Of a stretch of 64,000 nt of DNA, positions 49,841 to 60,840 are shown piece by piece. Position 1 is the first letter of the stretch, and each line of letters opens with the position of its first letter. Where the stretch lies: contig OX424566.1 of assembly GCA_949152475.1 (NCBI GenBank), positions 25,892,423-25,956,422 of the forward strand, read 5' to 3'. A program made the position numbers and the translations under genes. A model generated the notes under the pieces. The model made no database searches, had not been told where the DNA came from, and saw only the letters and a program-made list of their open reading frames with translations. Origin of the DNA: Terebella lapidaria. Lineage: Eukaryota; Annelida; Polychaeta; Terebellida; Terebellidae.

Positions 49841-50830
49841 TTTCTAACTCGTTTACGCCGTTTTTTTCTGATTTTCTCTCGATGCTGAATGGTATGATAT
49901 TATATCTTGGCAAACTTCACCTGGTAGTCAAATGGCAATTTTCTGCCGAATTTCGGGGTGCGAGTAGTTTTTATTTTTTTTGCAAAGTTGCAGTTTGGTT
50001 ATCAGAGGAAGGATGAAATTTTGAAAGTTATAATACGATACCATTTAGCATTGCCAAAATATCAACTAAGACAGTGTAAACGAGTTAGTAAAATCATAGT
50101 TTATGCTCCTTTGGGGACAACCACCTACCCGTAGGGCGCCCCTCAATAGGGTAGGCTCAGTGTTACCATGGTGACAGGAAATCACAGGCCCGTCTGTCAA
50201 TGGATGTATAATTAATGAAAGGTTCATATCCCAAACTGTGAGATCAATTTTGCTCCCAATCAAATGATGCTAAGGATCAACTGAGAAATGATAGAATAGG
50301 AATGTATTGTAGTCAAGACTGATCTCTGCCTGACCATAATTGCTGTTGTCCCATAAACTTGCACTTGTCTGTCAATGACATGTTTCCTGTCAGAATGATT
50401 CACATTCACATTCCGAAATCCGTTTGAGAGTATCGGGCACATTGTGGACCCACTCAGAACAATCATGTGACCATCTGCTGTCACGGGACAACCCTTGACA
50501 CTAACTAGGACAGACTAGTGATATGGTAATTAATGAGACTCATTTGCATGAAGCGATTAATCACTGCCCCAACAACGTTGTGAGGTTTCTATGATGCTGA
50601 TGCGTTGAGAAGATTTTCTGCTTACTGAATACTTCATTGTCTGACATGCGATTGGGGTACTTTGCCAACTGTTTCAATGTTCTCAAATTCGGTAAAAAAA
50701 ATCTCCGTTTCACCCTCAGGTGACTTATGCCAAGCTACAATACGAAACCATTCAGTATCGCCAGAATATCAGGAAAAAAAGACGGCGTAAATGAGTTAAA
50801 CAAATCAGAGATTCAGGTTTATATTCCCAT
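49840..50830. repeat. Nested inverted and direct repeats around a ~120-bp motif
   Basis: The block at 49848-49975 (AACTCGTTTACGCCG…CTGAATGGTATGATATTATA) is inverted at 50005-50085 (ATAATACGATACCATTTAGC…GTAAACGAGTTAG) and again at 50690-50810 (CAATACGAAACCATTCAGTA…GGCGTAAATGAGTT). The first pair makes a foldback of about 235 bp; the outer pair spans about 970 bp. No ORF is seen. Probably a MITE-type element or its nested copies. Confidence 0.6.
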
Positions 50831-52704
50831 AGTACGACGTCCTTCGTCTAACATAAAACATGTAAAAAATCATGAGGTTTGTTCACCTGGATGCACTTGT
50901 TCAGCAACTACACACATTCATTGAATATCTGTCGCATAATTGTTTCCAGGATATAATTATACCGTCTTTCGTATATGTTTAGTGCTGTTGGTGAAGCAAT
51001 CCTCTTCACAATAACACGATCAGCAACACACAAGATCTGTTATCACGAAGTTTACGGGCCTCTGATACAAAGCATGCGATTATTTGCATTTTGCTGAACT
51101 ATAATTGTGGTCAGCTAACGAGGTGATTCGCCAATGCTGATAATTACTTAGTTGTGGGTTTCCTGGAATTACAATGTGCCATCTGTGTGACTTTCGCCAT
51201 GTGTAGCAGATAGCATCCTAGATTCATTTTATCACACTAAGAACAAAACATAAATCATGTTTGGAAAATTTGACCCGTTTACACATGCAAATGCAACGGC
51301 TGTGTTTTCTCATGCCAATCTTCCGGGCGCTTTCACTTCCGATAGTCTTAAGTCATTGGCCTGATAACGACCCATTTACCATGGTCGTGATTATTCGAAA
51401 TTCTGCTGTGGATGTTCGTGCACAAATTCATTTATAACGACAACTACCGGTAAAACTGGAGATAATCCTTGGCCCATCTCTTTTTGTTTTTTCACGCAAA
51501 CAGACTTGATGTCATTTCCAATGTTTCGAAGAAATCATCCCACGATTATGCCTGACACACAAATTAATCGTGTTTCGTAATGCCGATGTAGTAAAACACA
51601 TGTGCCGCCATTTTATCAGTGCGCGTTTTGATTCCAGTGTGGGGGGCACCGCGTAATGTAGGCGCGAAAGTGTCTGTTTTCATGTCTCAAAAATCATGAA
51701 TTTCATACGAACTAACGAAGATATATTTTTGAGATGTGCTTCGATCTTTTAGTTTTAAGCAAACACTGCCAGGTGATAGCAGGACCATAGCCGCCCATAG
51801 CCTCATTTACCGTTCTTTTTGCATTTGAATATGTCAGGCGATATATTCATTATTTTACATTGTCACTGCTACTTCAACTATACTTTATAGGCATGGCTGG
51901 ACAATAAAAAGACGGCCTTCTATATGACAGTGAAGGTGTTACGCTGATCAGACGGATCTGTGGCCAAGACAAACGCTGCATGCTACGTCGTTGTATCATT
52001 GAATCACCATTTACCGGCAAAAATTTATCATTCAAATTTACACTTTGAAAACATAATACATTCATGTGAACGGACTATAAACAGAGACTATGCACAGGTT
52101 GTTTTGGGACATAATGATTGAAACTTCGTTCCATCTATGGAACAGTCTAGCGAAAACAGATGCCAAAGTAGGAATCACCCCCAAAGGTTGATCCGAGGTG
52201 ACAGGGGCGTTTGATGTTGTGAATGGATTGTCAAATTTCGTTTGAGGTTACTGTCAAGGAATCGCAAGAAGAGGACGTGCACAGGATAACTAGCTTCAGG
52301 GACAGACGTGTGTCTTGGTCACGACAGCGTCGAGGCCATGGCGTTGATTATGGAGTGAACACGCGACACAAAAGTGTTTTCATCACGAACTTACCTCATA
52401 CAAAATTGAATAATCCTTGGTGTGCCATTTGCTTCATCGGTTCCACGCGAGGGAATCGGATGGTCGTTGTGTGCAAATATTGGTACGGCTGTATGTGAGA
52501 CCCCTCACAAGCTCAGTCGTTAATCAGAACTATTCCGAAAATAATAATCCAGACTCCTCATGAAAAAGAAACTCAGTTAGTCCCCTGACTGTCACGTTGG
52601 GATCGACCTTGCAAGTTATTTACATGCCGGTGAAGGTAGCCATGAAATTTATTAGGACAGGTGGGGCGCCATGGTGGTTGGGTTTTTTGTTGGCAATTTA
52701 CAGA

Positions 52705-53831
52705 CACCCTACCAAATGGCATAGAGCGTTGACCGACCTAGTTCTTTTGTTTAGGGTCAGGTCATGTTGTTGTCAACGCTGTAGGGCTAACTTTTTGCGA
52801 CACAGGGTAAAATAATTTTTCTGTCAAATATTGACCATATTACCTGAGATTGGGGATTCGATGCAGTGTCCGAGATACCAATGTACAAGCGCGTGCTCTC
52901 CAATAATCCATATGAGTCTGATTTGTTCAGAAATAGGCCCTGGCCCACGGATTTGCCCACAAATATGTAGTAACCGAACATTGATCAAAATTTTTTCGAT
53001 ACTTATGACCACTGTACAACAAACCTGTTTGAACAGGAGGTTTCAAATACTTCAAACGTGATCAATATAAAGGCGCAACATCAGCTAATTAGGGCTCTAA
53101 TAATTTATTATTGTATCGCTTGTGGCGTGTCAACGCTCTAAAGACATGGTCTACGCTCTAAGGCTGTCTGATCAAATTTACAAGTCTCGATTCGCCTGCA
53201 GTAATGCGTAGTCTTTTGGTGGAATATCCAAGACAGATTCATGGAAACTTAACATATAATGCTTCGGAAAATCGTTCGCATGCATCAAAACAACCACAAG
53301 ACATCCTCAATGATTGTCCATTCTTCCCGGAGAAGGTATATGTGAGTTTAACCAGGCAGCCTTAGAGCGTAGACCATGTCTTTAGAGCGTTGACACGCCA
53401 CAAGCGATACAATAGTTAATTATTAGAGCCCTAAATAGATGGTGTTGCGCCTTTATATCGCTCACGAATGAAGTCTGAAATACTTGATACCTCCTGTTCA
53501 AACAGTGTTGCTGTACATCGGTCATGAATATCGAAAAAAATGTGATCACTGTTTGGAACCTACATATTTGTTGGCCACATCCGTGGGCCAGGGCCTATTT
53601 GTGAACAAATCAGACTCATATGGCTATTTGAAGAGCACGAGCTTGTTCACTGGTATCTCGGACACTGCATCGAATCCCCATTCTAAGGTAATATGGTAAA
53701 TATTTGACAGAAAAATTATTTTACTCACCCTATGTCGCAAAAAGTTAGCCTCACAGCGTTGACAACAACATGACCTGACCCCTAAACAAAAGAACTAGGT
53801 CGGTCAACGCTCTATGCCATTTGGTAGGGTG
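52705..53831. mobile_element. Long-arm inverted-repeat (foldback) DNA element, 1127 bp
   Basis: The left arm, 52705-53171, starts CACCCTACCAAATGGCATAG and is inverted at 53353-53831, which ends CATTTGGTAGGGTG. The arms are about 470 bp, around a spacer of about 180 bp. CAGA flanks both ends, consistent with a 4-bp target duplication. Repeated AACGCTCTAA-type motifs occur inside. Frames on the two arms are mirror images and non-coding. It sits inside R7 copy C, so it inserted later. Confidence 0.85.
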
Positions 53832-55640
53832 CAGAGGCACTGCGCGCACAAACTACATAATTACGTTACCACCCGTGATTTCAGCAAGTATGGCCATGCT
53901 CCGTTCCAAGTAATATTGCATTTTGAGAACGTGCCCTAGGCTTGATACAGCTTATATAAATGAGGCGCAGTCAACAAGGCAACTATCGATTTGGTGTTGT
54001 AATATAGTGAAGTCAATGGGTGACTGTTAACGTATCATATACACTTCAGCGACTACTAAATTTTAAGTAATCTCTTTTGTAAATTTGTTGAATGATTATT
54101 TAGCCTGTGGCGAGCGTGCCTCCGGTGGATGAAAGAGATGAGCTTTGGTCTGTTCCGCTTTGGTCTGTTACTGACACATGAAATTAAAATTTCATCTGCA
54201 TCTGCAGTTCGATAATAAATGTTCGTTTGTTTTGTTTTCAAAAGTTGTAATCGCCCAGTCTCTGTCTGGTGTTTCGTTCGAGGTAGTGCCATTTATGCCT
54301 GTTTCCTCTGGCGTATATCGTGGACATCCACGGTAGCATTAGCTTCTGTATGCGCACTTTCAAGTCACTTTGGACTAAAGGCTAGCATTTGATAAACATG
54401 CATCGATAGAATGAATATAACGTTTAGAATCTTGTGTTAGTAGCTCAAGTTATGATTGCCTTCGATGATTGATAACAAATATATATTAATTTGTAATGTA
54501 CGAGTTTCTTTTGAGGTCAATAAACTAATTATATGTAATGTACACATTACTTGCTCTTCGGCCTCGTCCTTATAAATTTCAAAAGTTTCACAACTTGCGT
54601 GGAGTTTGTGATGCCACTATAGATACGTGTAGCCGAATGGCACTGGTAAAGTCATTTTTTGTCAACGAGAGAACACCTTAATTTTTTGGAGGCAATACAA
54701 AAAAAACGTCATGGACAAGCATTTCTTATAAAATTGAATTACTGGAACTGGTTTATATTCCCTCGTTGCCATCAAGCACCTAGTTGGAATTACTAGCACA
54801 TAATCCTGATTGGCATAGCATCTTATTGGCCGAGAGCTGGTGGCAACTAGTTGAATTAGGCTGATTGGGTCGTCATGTTCCTCACAAAAAAAAAATCCCA
54901 GACTTTCACAAGTACACTGTGTACAAATATAGTCAATATATGAACTCCCATCAACTCAGTAGCCTTTTGATTAGGTACTTATATACTTGTCATATATCTA
55001 TTCCATGGGGTTTGTTACGGTTTTGTAAATTATTTTCCTAGGTTGTTGGGCAGTTGTATACTAATTCCATCAGGTGTACAGTAGAAATAACTACATTTAC
55101 CACACTGTCTGCCCCTGATGACGCCAGTGTGTCTTTTGATAAAGTATTTGGTCGGTCTTTGTTCCTATTGCAAAATGTTGTATTTTACGTTTGTTATTGG
55201 AATCATCAAAATTTGGCTGTATTGGTGGTACCAGATTGATACCTACATTCCCACGCGAAATTAGGTGGGTGGTATTGACAACCATCCACGTCAACAGGTG
55301 AAATATACATAAACATAATGAACTTATGACGCTCATTCTCCTCTCAAGAATATGAACTTTATGTAGAAATTCCTATGCACCATACATCCAAAATATGCTC
55401 ATGCTGAGTCACATTATACACATGCCTATATTTGCCTGCTGGATAGAAAAAGCTATACGAATTTAGTTGAAATGTAATAATGCATTACCAATTTTATGAA
55501 CTAATATGTATTGATTAAAAATGAGGATGAAAGAAAGCACAGCTTGGCTATGAAAGGCTGTTCAGACTAGACCATCATTGCTGGAAAAACTTCAGCAGGT
55601 ACTTTCCTGACACTTGATTTCAACTGGTCATGACTTATTA

Positions 55641-56220
55641 GGTTACCGAACCTATTGTCACGATAGGTCATGTTAATCGTCATTGTATTGTTTTATTTTT
55701 GTTGCAATAATATTATAGTTTTATCCAATTCCGAATCTCGTTGCGTGGTGATAAACTGTAAACCTACTTTAACTGTGAACAGGTGTCTGGACACCGAGTT
55801 AGTAGGTGTTGTAGTGATATTTCATCATATCATCTTTTAGATTAACCGGGTGAAATCAAAATCCTACAGAAAAACCTATTTTGTGTCACTGATTTCATCC
55901 CACGAAGATTCATTTCCGAGAGCGATGAAAATGTGATTCAAAATCTGGTAGAAAATGTCGTCTGGGTTAGGAGTTTGACATTGACCTCTCGGAGAAGACT
56001 ATTCATATTCATGTCATATACTCTAGAATCAAGAGGTGGGCTACACATCACATCATATCACATCGTGTCTGCATGCTCTATTGATGTGAATACATCTTGA
56101 ACTTTTACATCAAAAGCAAAATCAGTAGTGCAAAATGTAGTGTAGCTCGCCTAATGCATGAAAAATATGCATATCAGATGACATGTGTTATAATATGAGT
56201 AGGATTGGCTGTTAAAATTA
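55641..56220. other. Spacer-like stretch inside copy C
   Basis: 55641-55655 (GGTTACCGAACCTAT) is the end of the 12.6-kb dispersed repeat in inverted orientation. Otherwise AT-rich, with no recognisable gene. Confidence 0.4.
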
Positions 56221-56908
56221 GATAATAGGGTCAGCTGTTAGGATAAATCGAAACGGTAGAGGACGTTGCTCGAGACTATTGCTTTAGTGAGTAACGTATC
56301 GTAGATATTCCCATTTCAATGAACTCGCTAAATGTTCTTTCTACGGCGATAGCTTTGGGAGTAGTTTCCAGACCAAAATAGCTAGCCAACGTTTGTCTTG
56401 TAGGACCACAATGCAACATTCTGATCCTATTCAGCTCAGTGAGCTTTAAACACGGTCTGTGTATTCATTCCGTGCTCTCTGAAGAACAAATGATTTGTAT
56501 ATCGGCAGCTGTCAAACCAAAACGCAACTCTGATGTGTCCATGGGGTATAATTGAGGTTAAACAGAATTTCACTGGCTTAGGCATTTCAATGTTTTTGAT
56601 CATACCTGGGCAAAATAATTGTAGATGTTATGGCTTGATCCGTGGTTACCTTTGATAATCCATGTTCGTTTCGAAGTTGGGAGATCCGTTGATCAATGTG
56701 CTGCTACTGCTCTTGTGTTGGGAAGAGCTCGGAGCGTAGTCGTCGATGTGCTAGGCTCCGTAGTCGACTATTGGAAGCTGTCAGACGCTGTCCCGACTTT
56801 GACCCGAGCCTAAACATCATCAGCAACCGAGCTATGTCCCTTAACCTAGCAGTGTACAGCCGGTTCCAACAATGTCCGAGAAAAAAATGCCGCCCAATCA
56901 CCAACTAG

Positions 56909-57617
56909 CACTGTGGTGAGACTGGATGCACTAACGATCGTTAGTGCATCCCGCAATGGCGAACCCACTCGCGGTTCATTTTAATTTTCTTCATTTTCCC
57001 GATAATTACGATTGTGATCGATACACACATAAATCTGCTGATTCTTATGCGCACGAAACAACCGTTCGTTGCAAATACATGGCGATTTATGTTGGTTTGA
57101 GCATGAAAAACTCGTCTGAAAAAAGCCGAAAGATTCCCTAACGACTGTTTTTGTAAAATCGAAGATTCCCTAACGAACATGTGAAGATTCCCTAACGATC
57201 TTTTCTTTATTAATTCAAATCCACGTTATTTAAATGTTAAACATGAAATAAAGTAACAATTGACATGATATTCGCTGATTTATGTCGCATAAATCAACGA
57301 ATTCACAGTGGTGTATGATATGGACCTATTACAATATACACGTATTAGGCCTATATCGTTAGGGAATCTCACTTTTGTCGTTGATGAATCTTATCACTAA
57401 TTCTTTTCCTCAACATATCTAAACAAAGAAGCGTGATCTGCTTGAAATAACTACGCATGTCTTTGACCAAAACACTAAGCTACCTTCAGAGTATCCATTC
57501 ATCACGAATGGACCTGCCATTTGACAAAATACGGTTAAAAACCAAACTGACCGTGTTTACTGTCCGTCATTGTGGGATGCACTAACGATCGTTAGTGCAT
57601 CCAGTATCGCCAAAGTG
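56909..57617 (-). mobile_element. TIR transposon, second copy of the 713-bp family, 709 bp
   Basis: It is the inverted counterpart of 40768-41480 and runs from CACTGTGGTGAGACTGGATG to CGCCAAAGTG. The same sequence appears in reverse order; for example GACCAAAACACTAAGCTACC near 57466 matches inverted sequence near 40900. The flanks are AACTAG on both sides (56903-56908 and 57618-57623), again 6 bp. Both ends hold a perfect 28-bp palindrome centred on CGATCG. No transposase frame is seen. Confidence 0.92.
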
Positions 57618-57932
57618 AACTAGGTTATTGCTGACAATTGTGACTATAGAGTGCCGTAAGGTTTTGTTGGAATTTGTTATATATCAAATCAATGATATAG
57701 CACCGATATGTTTACATAATACACAAATGTTAAACTGCCTGACAGTCCATTCGGACAAAAATCGCATGCCAATGTATGTATATTATTTCATATCCACACC
57801 GAAATCAACATGACTGAGGCAGAAACAGATTATTGTCCTGCCAGATATAAACATAAACTCTTGTGACGTTTGGTAATGACTTGTTTTCGGTGTGGCCCAA
57901 AAAACCTGGTTTCTCTGATCGTATAGACTTTA

Positions 57933-58756
57933 TGTAACTCCCGCTCGTTGTGATTCGAGAGCCGTCACTAAATTGGTGTTCCCCAACGCTGGTGTATCAT
58001 CACTCCGTAGCTTACCGGCTTCACGTAGGCAAGAAGCAACTCAGATGTAAATAAATGGAAGATTTATATACATCAAATCAACTTACAATTGTATGGCTGG
58101 TCACCCACGTGACGTACAAATATGAAGTTCAGACATGGAGCACTGTATGATCACATTTCAAAAATAAATAGTGCACGAGGGCACAACTAAAAAGAGTTCT
58201 TAGCCGGCGGCGTCTCTCTGTCCCTTCCCGTTGAAGTTTCCCGTCCCGTTTAGTCGAATGGTTTCTCCAGGTAGTCGGTCTAATCCCGGTTGACTCTAAG
58301 GCCCTGAAGAAGGAGTCGTCCGCACGGAGTTCGTCGAGTCCCTTGGCTGTGGCGGTGACGATCTCCCCACGGTCGATGTCGCTGTTGCAGTGCTCTCAGA
58401 GCGGCCGTCCGCTCTCCCTTATATAGCCAGGGTGGCTGCGCGCGCATCTTCGTCCGCGAACGTATCTTCCGCACTCTTCTCCACGTGGTGAAGACTGCGT
58501 CCGCGAACGGTTCTTCCGCGAAGGCTCCTCTTCCGCGAACGGTGCTTCCGCGACTGATGCTTCCGCTGATGATGCTTCCGCAATCGTGCTTCCGCGAACG
58601 GTTCTTCCGCGAACGATGCTTCCGCTGATGATGCTTCCGCAATCGTGCTTCCGCGAACGGTTCTTCCGCGAACGGTGTCTTCGCAAGTGGGCTTTGTAGA
58701 TCACGTGACCGTTCCTAACGAACGTTTCAGCGCGGCAGTTGCATGGTTTTGTTACA
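57933..58756 (-). repeat. 3' LTR of the Ty3/gypsy-like element, 824 bp
   Basis: On the minus strand it starts TGTAACAAAACCATGC and ends GAGCGGGAGTTACA, with matching TGTAAC/GTTACA termini. The plus-strand CTTTA before 57933 would be the target duplication. In the minus reading U3 holds an array of TTCCGCGAA palindromes (58490-58690), then GGCTATATAAGG (58418-58426) as TATA box. A purine tract abuts its start. Confidence 0.8.
58490..58690. repeat. TTCCGCGAA array 1 (LTR U3)
   Basis: About six full TTCCGCGAA palindromes plus variants (TTCCGCTGATGATGC, TTCCGCAATCGTGC) at roughly 15-bp spacing. They are 65-265 nt upstream of the LTR TATA box in the minus reading. Confidence 0.85.
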
Positions 58757-58778
58757 ACTCCACCCTTTCTGGAGATCA
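58757..58778 (-). other. Polypurine tract
   Basis: In the minus reading CCAGAAAGGGTGGAG directly precedes the TGTAAC start of the LTR. This is where plus-strand priming occurs in LTR elements. Confidence 0.7.
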
Positions 58779-58876
58779 ACGTCCCCGTTGATCCTTTCTC
58801 TCTCTTCTTTTCTCTTCTTCCTCCTTCTTCGTCTTTTCCTGCCTGTCTGTTGTTTACAGGGCTCTCTCCCTCCACT

Positions 58877-59965
58877 TCACTGGCGATCCACCTCGCTTTC
58901 GGACGTCTCCGCCAGTCTGTCCCGAGTGTCTGTATATGCTCGGAGCTGTTCCCGGAGCAGCTTGGTCTCTCGGACGTGGGCTCGCAGCTCCTTCCGGTGG
59001 CTCTTCTCTCGTTGAGAGGCCTCCCCTCGCAGCTGCAGCACCTCGGCCTCGAGCTGTCTCTGCTCCTCCTTGGCTTGGAGCCGAGCCTCCGCTTGGGTGA
59101 GGTGGCGTCGTCCCATGGCTATCGTGGATGCCAGGTCCTCCAGGGCCTTCTCTCCGGCAGTGACCGCTCTGCCCAGGCCCTCCACATACGGTCGCAGTTG
59201 GTCCTCCTCCTCCGGAACGGGCTTGAGGTACCAACTCAGGTCTAGGGGCTTGTAGGTAGGGGCCGAGTCTCTGGGAACGGGGGGTCCGTCGTCCTCGGGG
59301 GTGGGGGCCTCCGGGGATTCCGCCTCTCTCCGCTCCTGCTGAGACTCCGGTTCCTCTTCGCTATTCGGGGGGTCGTCCTCGGGGTCTGGGGCGTCCTCTG
59401 ACCTGGGGGCGTCCTCCCGGGGGCTTGACGGCGTGGAGCTGGTCGTCCCGCTGGCCGCAAAGCTGACAGTCTTCAGCTCAGGGGCAGACACAGTAGTCGG
59501 ACCATCTCGGGGGTCGGACACGGGCGTGTCGGTCGTCGTCCTCCTCCGTCCTGGCTTGAGGGTGTTGCCGCTGGCATGCGACGTCTCATGCCGGTCTCTG
59601 TCAGCTCGGCGGGCGAATCGCTGGCTGCACATCTTGCAGAGGTGCCGCCCCTCCTTCTGCGTGTGTTTGGTCGCCACGTGTCGGCTAAAGTTGGATGCCG
59701 TCACGTGGATCCGGCAGGGGCTGCACCAGCGTCGCCCTCTCTCGGTGGACAACTTCCGGGCAGGGGACCGTCGACCTCCTCGGGGCTCCTCACGACGCTC
59801 CCGGCTCCTCGAGCGCTCCCGCTTCCGGTCAGGCTTGGTAGGTGGGTCGCTCATCTTGTCGACTTCAAGGGGCAGAAAGTCAGCCAAGTCGAAATCTGGA
59901 ACGTCCCCGAAATCTTCGTCTGCAAATGCGGGTATCTCAATGATCTGCAGAGTTGGTGTGTTCAT
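58877..59965 (-). CDS. Accessory ORF: C2H2 zinc-finger, RS-rich and coiled-coil protein (retroelement)
   Basis: 362 codons between pol and the 3' LTR. The N-terminus is acidic. About residues 44-70 are Arg/Ser/Glu-rich. Residues 81-101 and 110-130 are two C2H2 fingers (CSPC…H-X4-H, then CKMC…H-X3-H). A Pro/Glu/Asp-rich middle follows, and about residues 265-355 form a predicted coiled coil rich in Glu, Leu, Arg and Gln. This is not a standard gypsy protein. The fingers suggest nucleic-acid binding (inference). A CTATATAAGC box lies about 40 nt upstream of the ATG, with a TTCCGCGAA array just beyond, so it may have its own promoter. Confidence 0.65.
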   Translation of the reverse strand: MNTPTLQIIEIPAFADEDFGDVPDFDLADFLPLEVDKMSDPPTKPDRKRERSRSRERREEPRGGRRSPARKLSTERGRRWCSPCRIHVTASNFSRHVATKHTQKEGRHLCKMCSQRFARRADRDRHETSHASGNTLKPGRRRTTTDTPVSDPRDGPTTVSAPELKTVSFAASGTTSSTPSSPREDAPRSEDAPDPEDDPPNSEEEPESQQERREAESPEAPTPEDDGPPVPRDSAPTYKPLDLSWYLKPVPEEEDQLRPYVEGLGRAVTAGEKALEDLASTIAMGRRHLTQAEARLQAKEEQRQLEAEVLQLRGEASQREKSHRKELRAHVRETKLLREQLRAYTDTRDRLAETSESEVDRQ

Positions 59966-59998
59966 GGTTGAAGTGATGACGGAATCGTAGGCCGGCCT

Positions 59999-60010
59999 GC
60001 TTATATAGAA
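59999..60010 (-). promoter_or_regulatory. Internal TATA box upstream of the zinc-finger ORF
   Basis: The minus reading is TTCTATATAAGCAGG, close to the LTR's own GGCTATATAAGGGAG. It stands about 40 nt before the ATG at 59965 and about 60 nt after the array at 60070-60200. Confidence 0.6.
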
Positions 60011-60069
60011 AAGGCGCGGACCAGGGATCTGGGGGAAAAAGCATTGTCGTGGAACGAAATAACGTTTTT

Positions 60070-60200
60070 CGCTTGCTTCCGCGAACGGTTCCTCCGCGAA
60101 CGCTGCTTCCGCGAACGTGCTTCCGCGAACGGTACTTCCGCGAACGCTGCTTCCGCGAACGCTGCTTCCGCGAAAGGTTCTTCCGCGAACGCTCCCGTCA
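60070..60200. repeat. TTCCGCGAA array 2 (internal)
   Basis: Seven TTCCGCGAA palindromes and one CTCCGCGAA at 14-15-bp spacing, 60-190 nt upstream of the internal TATA box. Same unit as the LTR array. Confidence 0.88.
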
Positions 60201-60204
60201 TCGT

Positions 60205-60612
60205 TTACATCGTTTGGACTGCATTCCCGCTGTTTTCCACTCGTCCCTCGTCATCACTGGGGGTCCGGACTGGGGTCACATCGTCCGGATTGGGTATCCA
60301 GGCGTCGGTTTCAGGGGTAAACCACCACCTTTTTAAATTGTCGATGGTCCCGGGCTCCAGAATATCCATCGCCACCCTTTCTAGCTGATGGCTCACCGGT
60401 CGTGGGGGGCTCCGGTCTTCAGGCAGGGACTCCTCGGTCGGCTCTGCAGTCGTCCTCGGGTCCTCCTGGCGGCGCACCTCCCAGATCTGGAATATCCCGA
60501 CTCCATCTCCGCAATAGTGATCTTCCATCAAGGGCTCAACAGGGACCTCCCATACGATGTTGACTTGAGGTCCTCCTGGGCTCCATCCTTCTCCGCTGAT
60601 CGGAGGAAGCAA
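60205..60612 (-). CDS. Retroelement ORF of unknown function, 135 codons
   Basis: It lies between the pol remnant and array 2. The protein is Pro/Glu/Asp-rich with several Trp residues (KRWWFTPETDAWIPNPDD). No domain recognised. It may be a remnant or an accessory protein. Confidence 0.35.
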   Translation of the reverse strand: MLPPISGEGWSPGGPQVNIVWEVPVEPLMEDHYCGDGVGIFQIWEVRRQEDPRTTAEPTEESLPEDRSPPRPVSHQLERVAMDILEPGTIDNLKRWWFTPETDAWIPNPDDVTPVRTPSDDEGRVENSGNAVQTM

Positions 60613-60840
60613 ATCCTCATCAGAGAAGTCCTCCAGGGGTAGGGGACACTCCTCCTGAGTCGGACAGGCCTCCTCTTCTCCTTTGGGTCTTGCTACGCTT
60701 CATATCAGGGTACACCAGCAGGGGGCGCTCGGTCAGAGGTTGACGCAGCACCTCGAACACCTGCTGATGAGCCTCGCTCCAATGGTTGTCGAACTCCATC
60801 TCCGTCGTCCTTCTGATAAGATGTCAAATCTTTCGTCGAC

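Larger units (their letters stand above)
50945..56600 (-). repeat. R7 large dispersed repeat, copy C (inverted, older)
   Basis: The reverse complement aligns in blocks with copies A and B. 50950-51500 matches 6500-7050; 52100-52150 matches near 6175 (TTCGTTCCATCTATGGAAC); 53850-54050 matches 5600-5830 (GCTGAAATCACGGGTGGT); 54780-54890 matches 38980-39090; 56240-56430 matches 37920-38080. Divergence is clearly higher than between A and B, so this copy is older. It is interrupted by the 1.13-kb element at 52705-53831. Several stretches between blocks show no match. No protein was recognised. Confidence 0.7.

Noticed and set aside
52850-52880. tRNA-like B box (GGGGATTCGATG) suggesting a SINE
   Set aside because: No A box at the right distance, and it lies within the arm of the inverted-repeat element.
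58490-58690. TTCCGCGAA arrays as heat-shock elements or CRISPR
   Set aside because: TTC and GAA are three bases apart rather than two as in heat-shock elements, and the units are far too short and gapless for a CRISPR array.
58739-59245. Long plus-strand ORFs across 58.7-62.7 kb
   Set aside because: Shadow frames of the GC-rich minus-strand retroelement genes, with low-complexity translations.
60001-60201. Repeat-encoded FAEEPFAE-type peptides as a real repeat protein
   Set aside because: The open frames come from a 15-bp unit being a multiple of three. The arrays lie at promoter positions, and frames are open on both strands.
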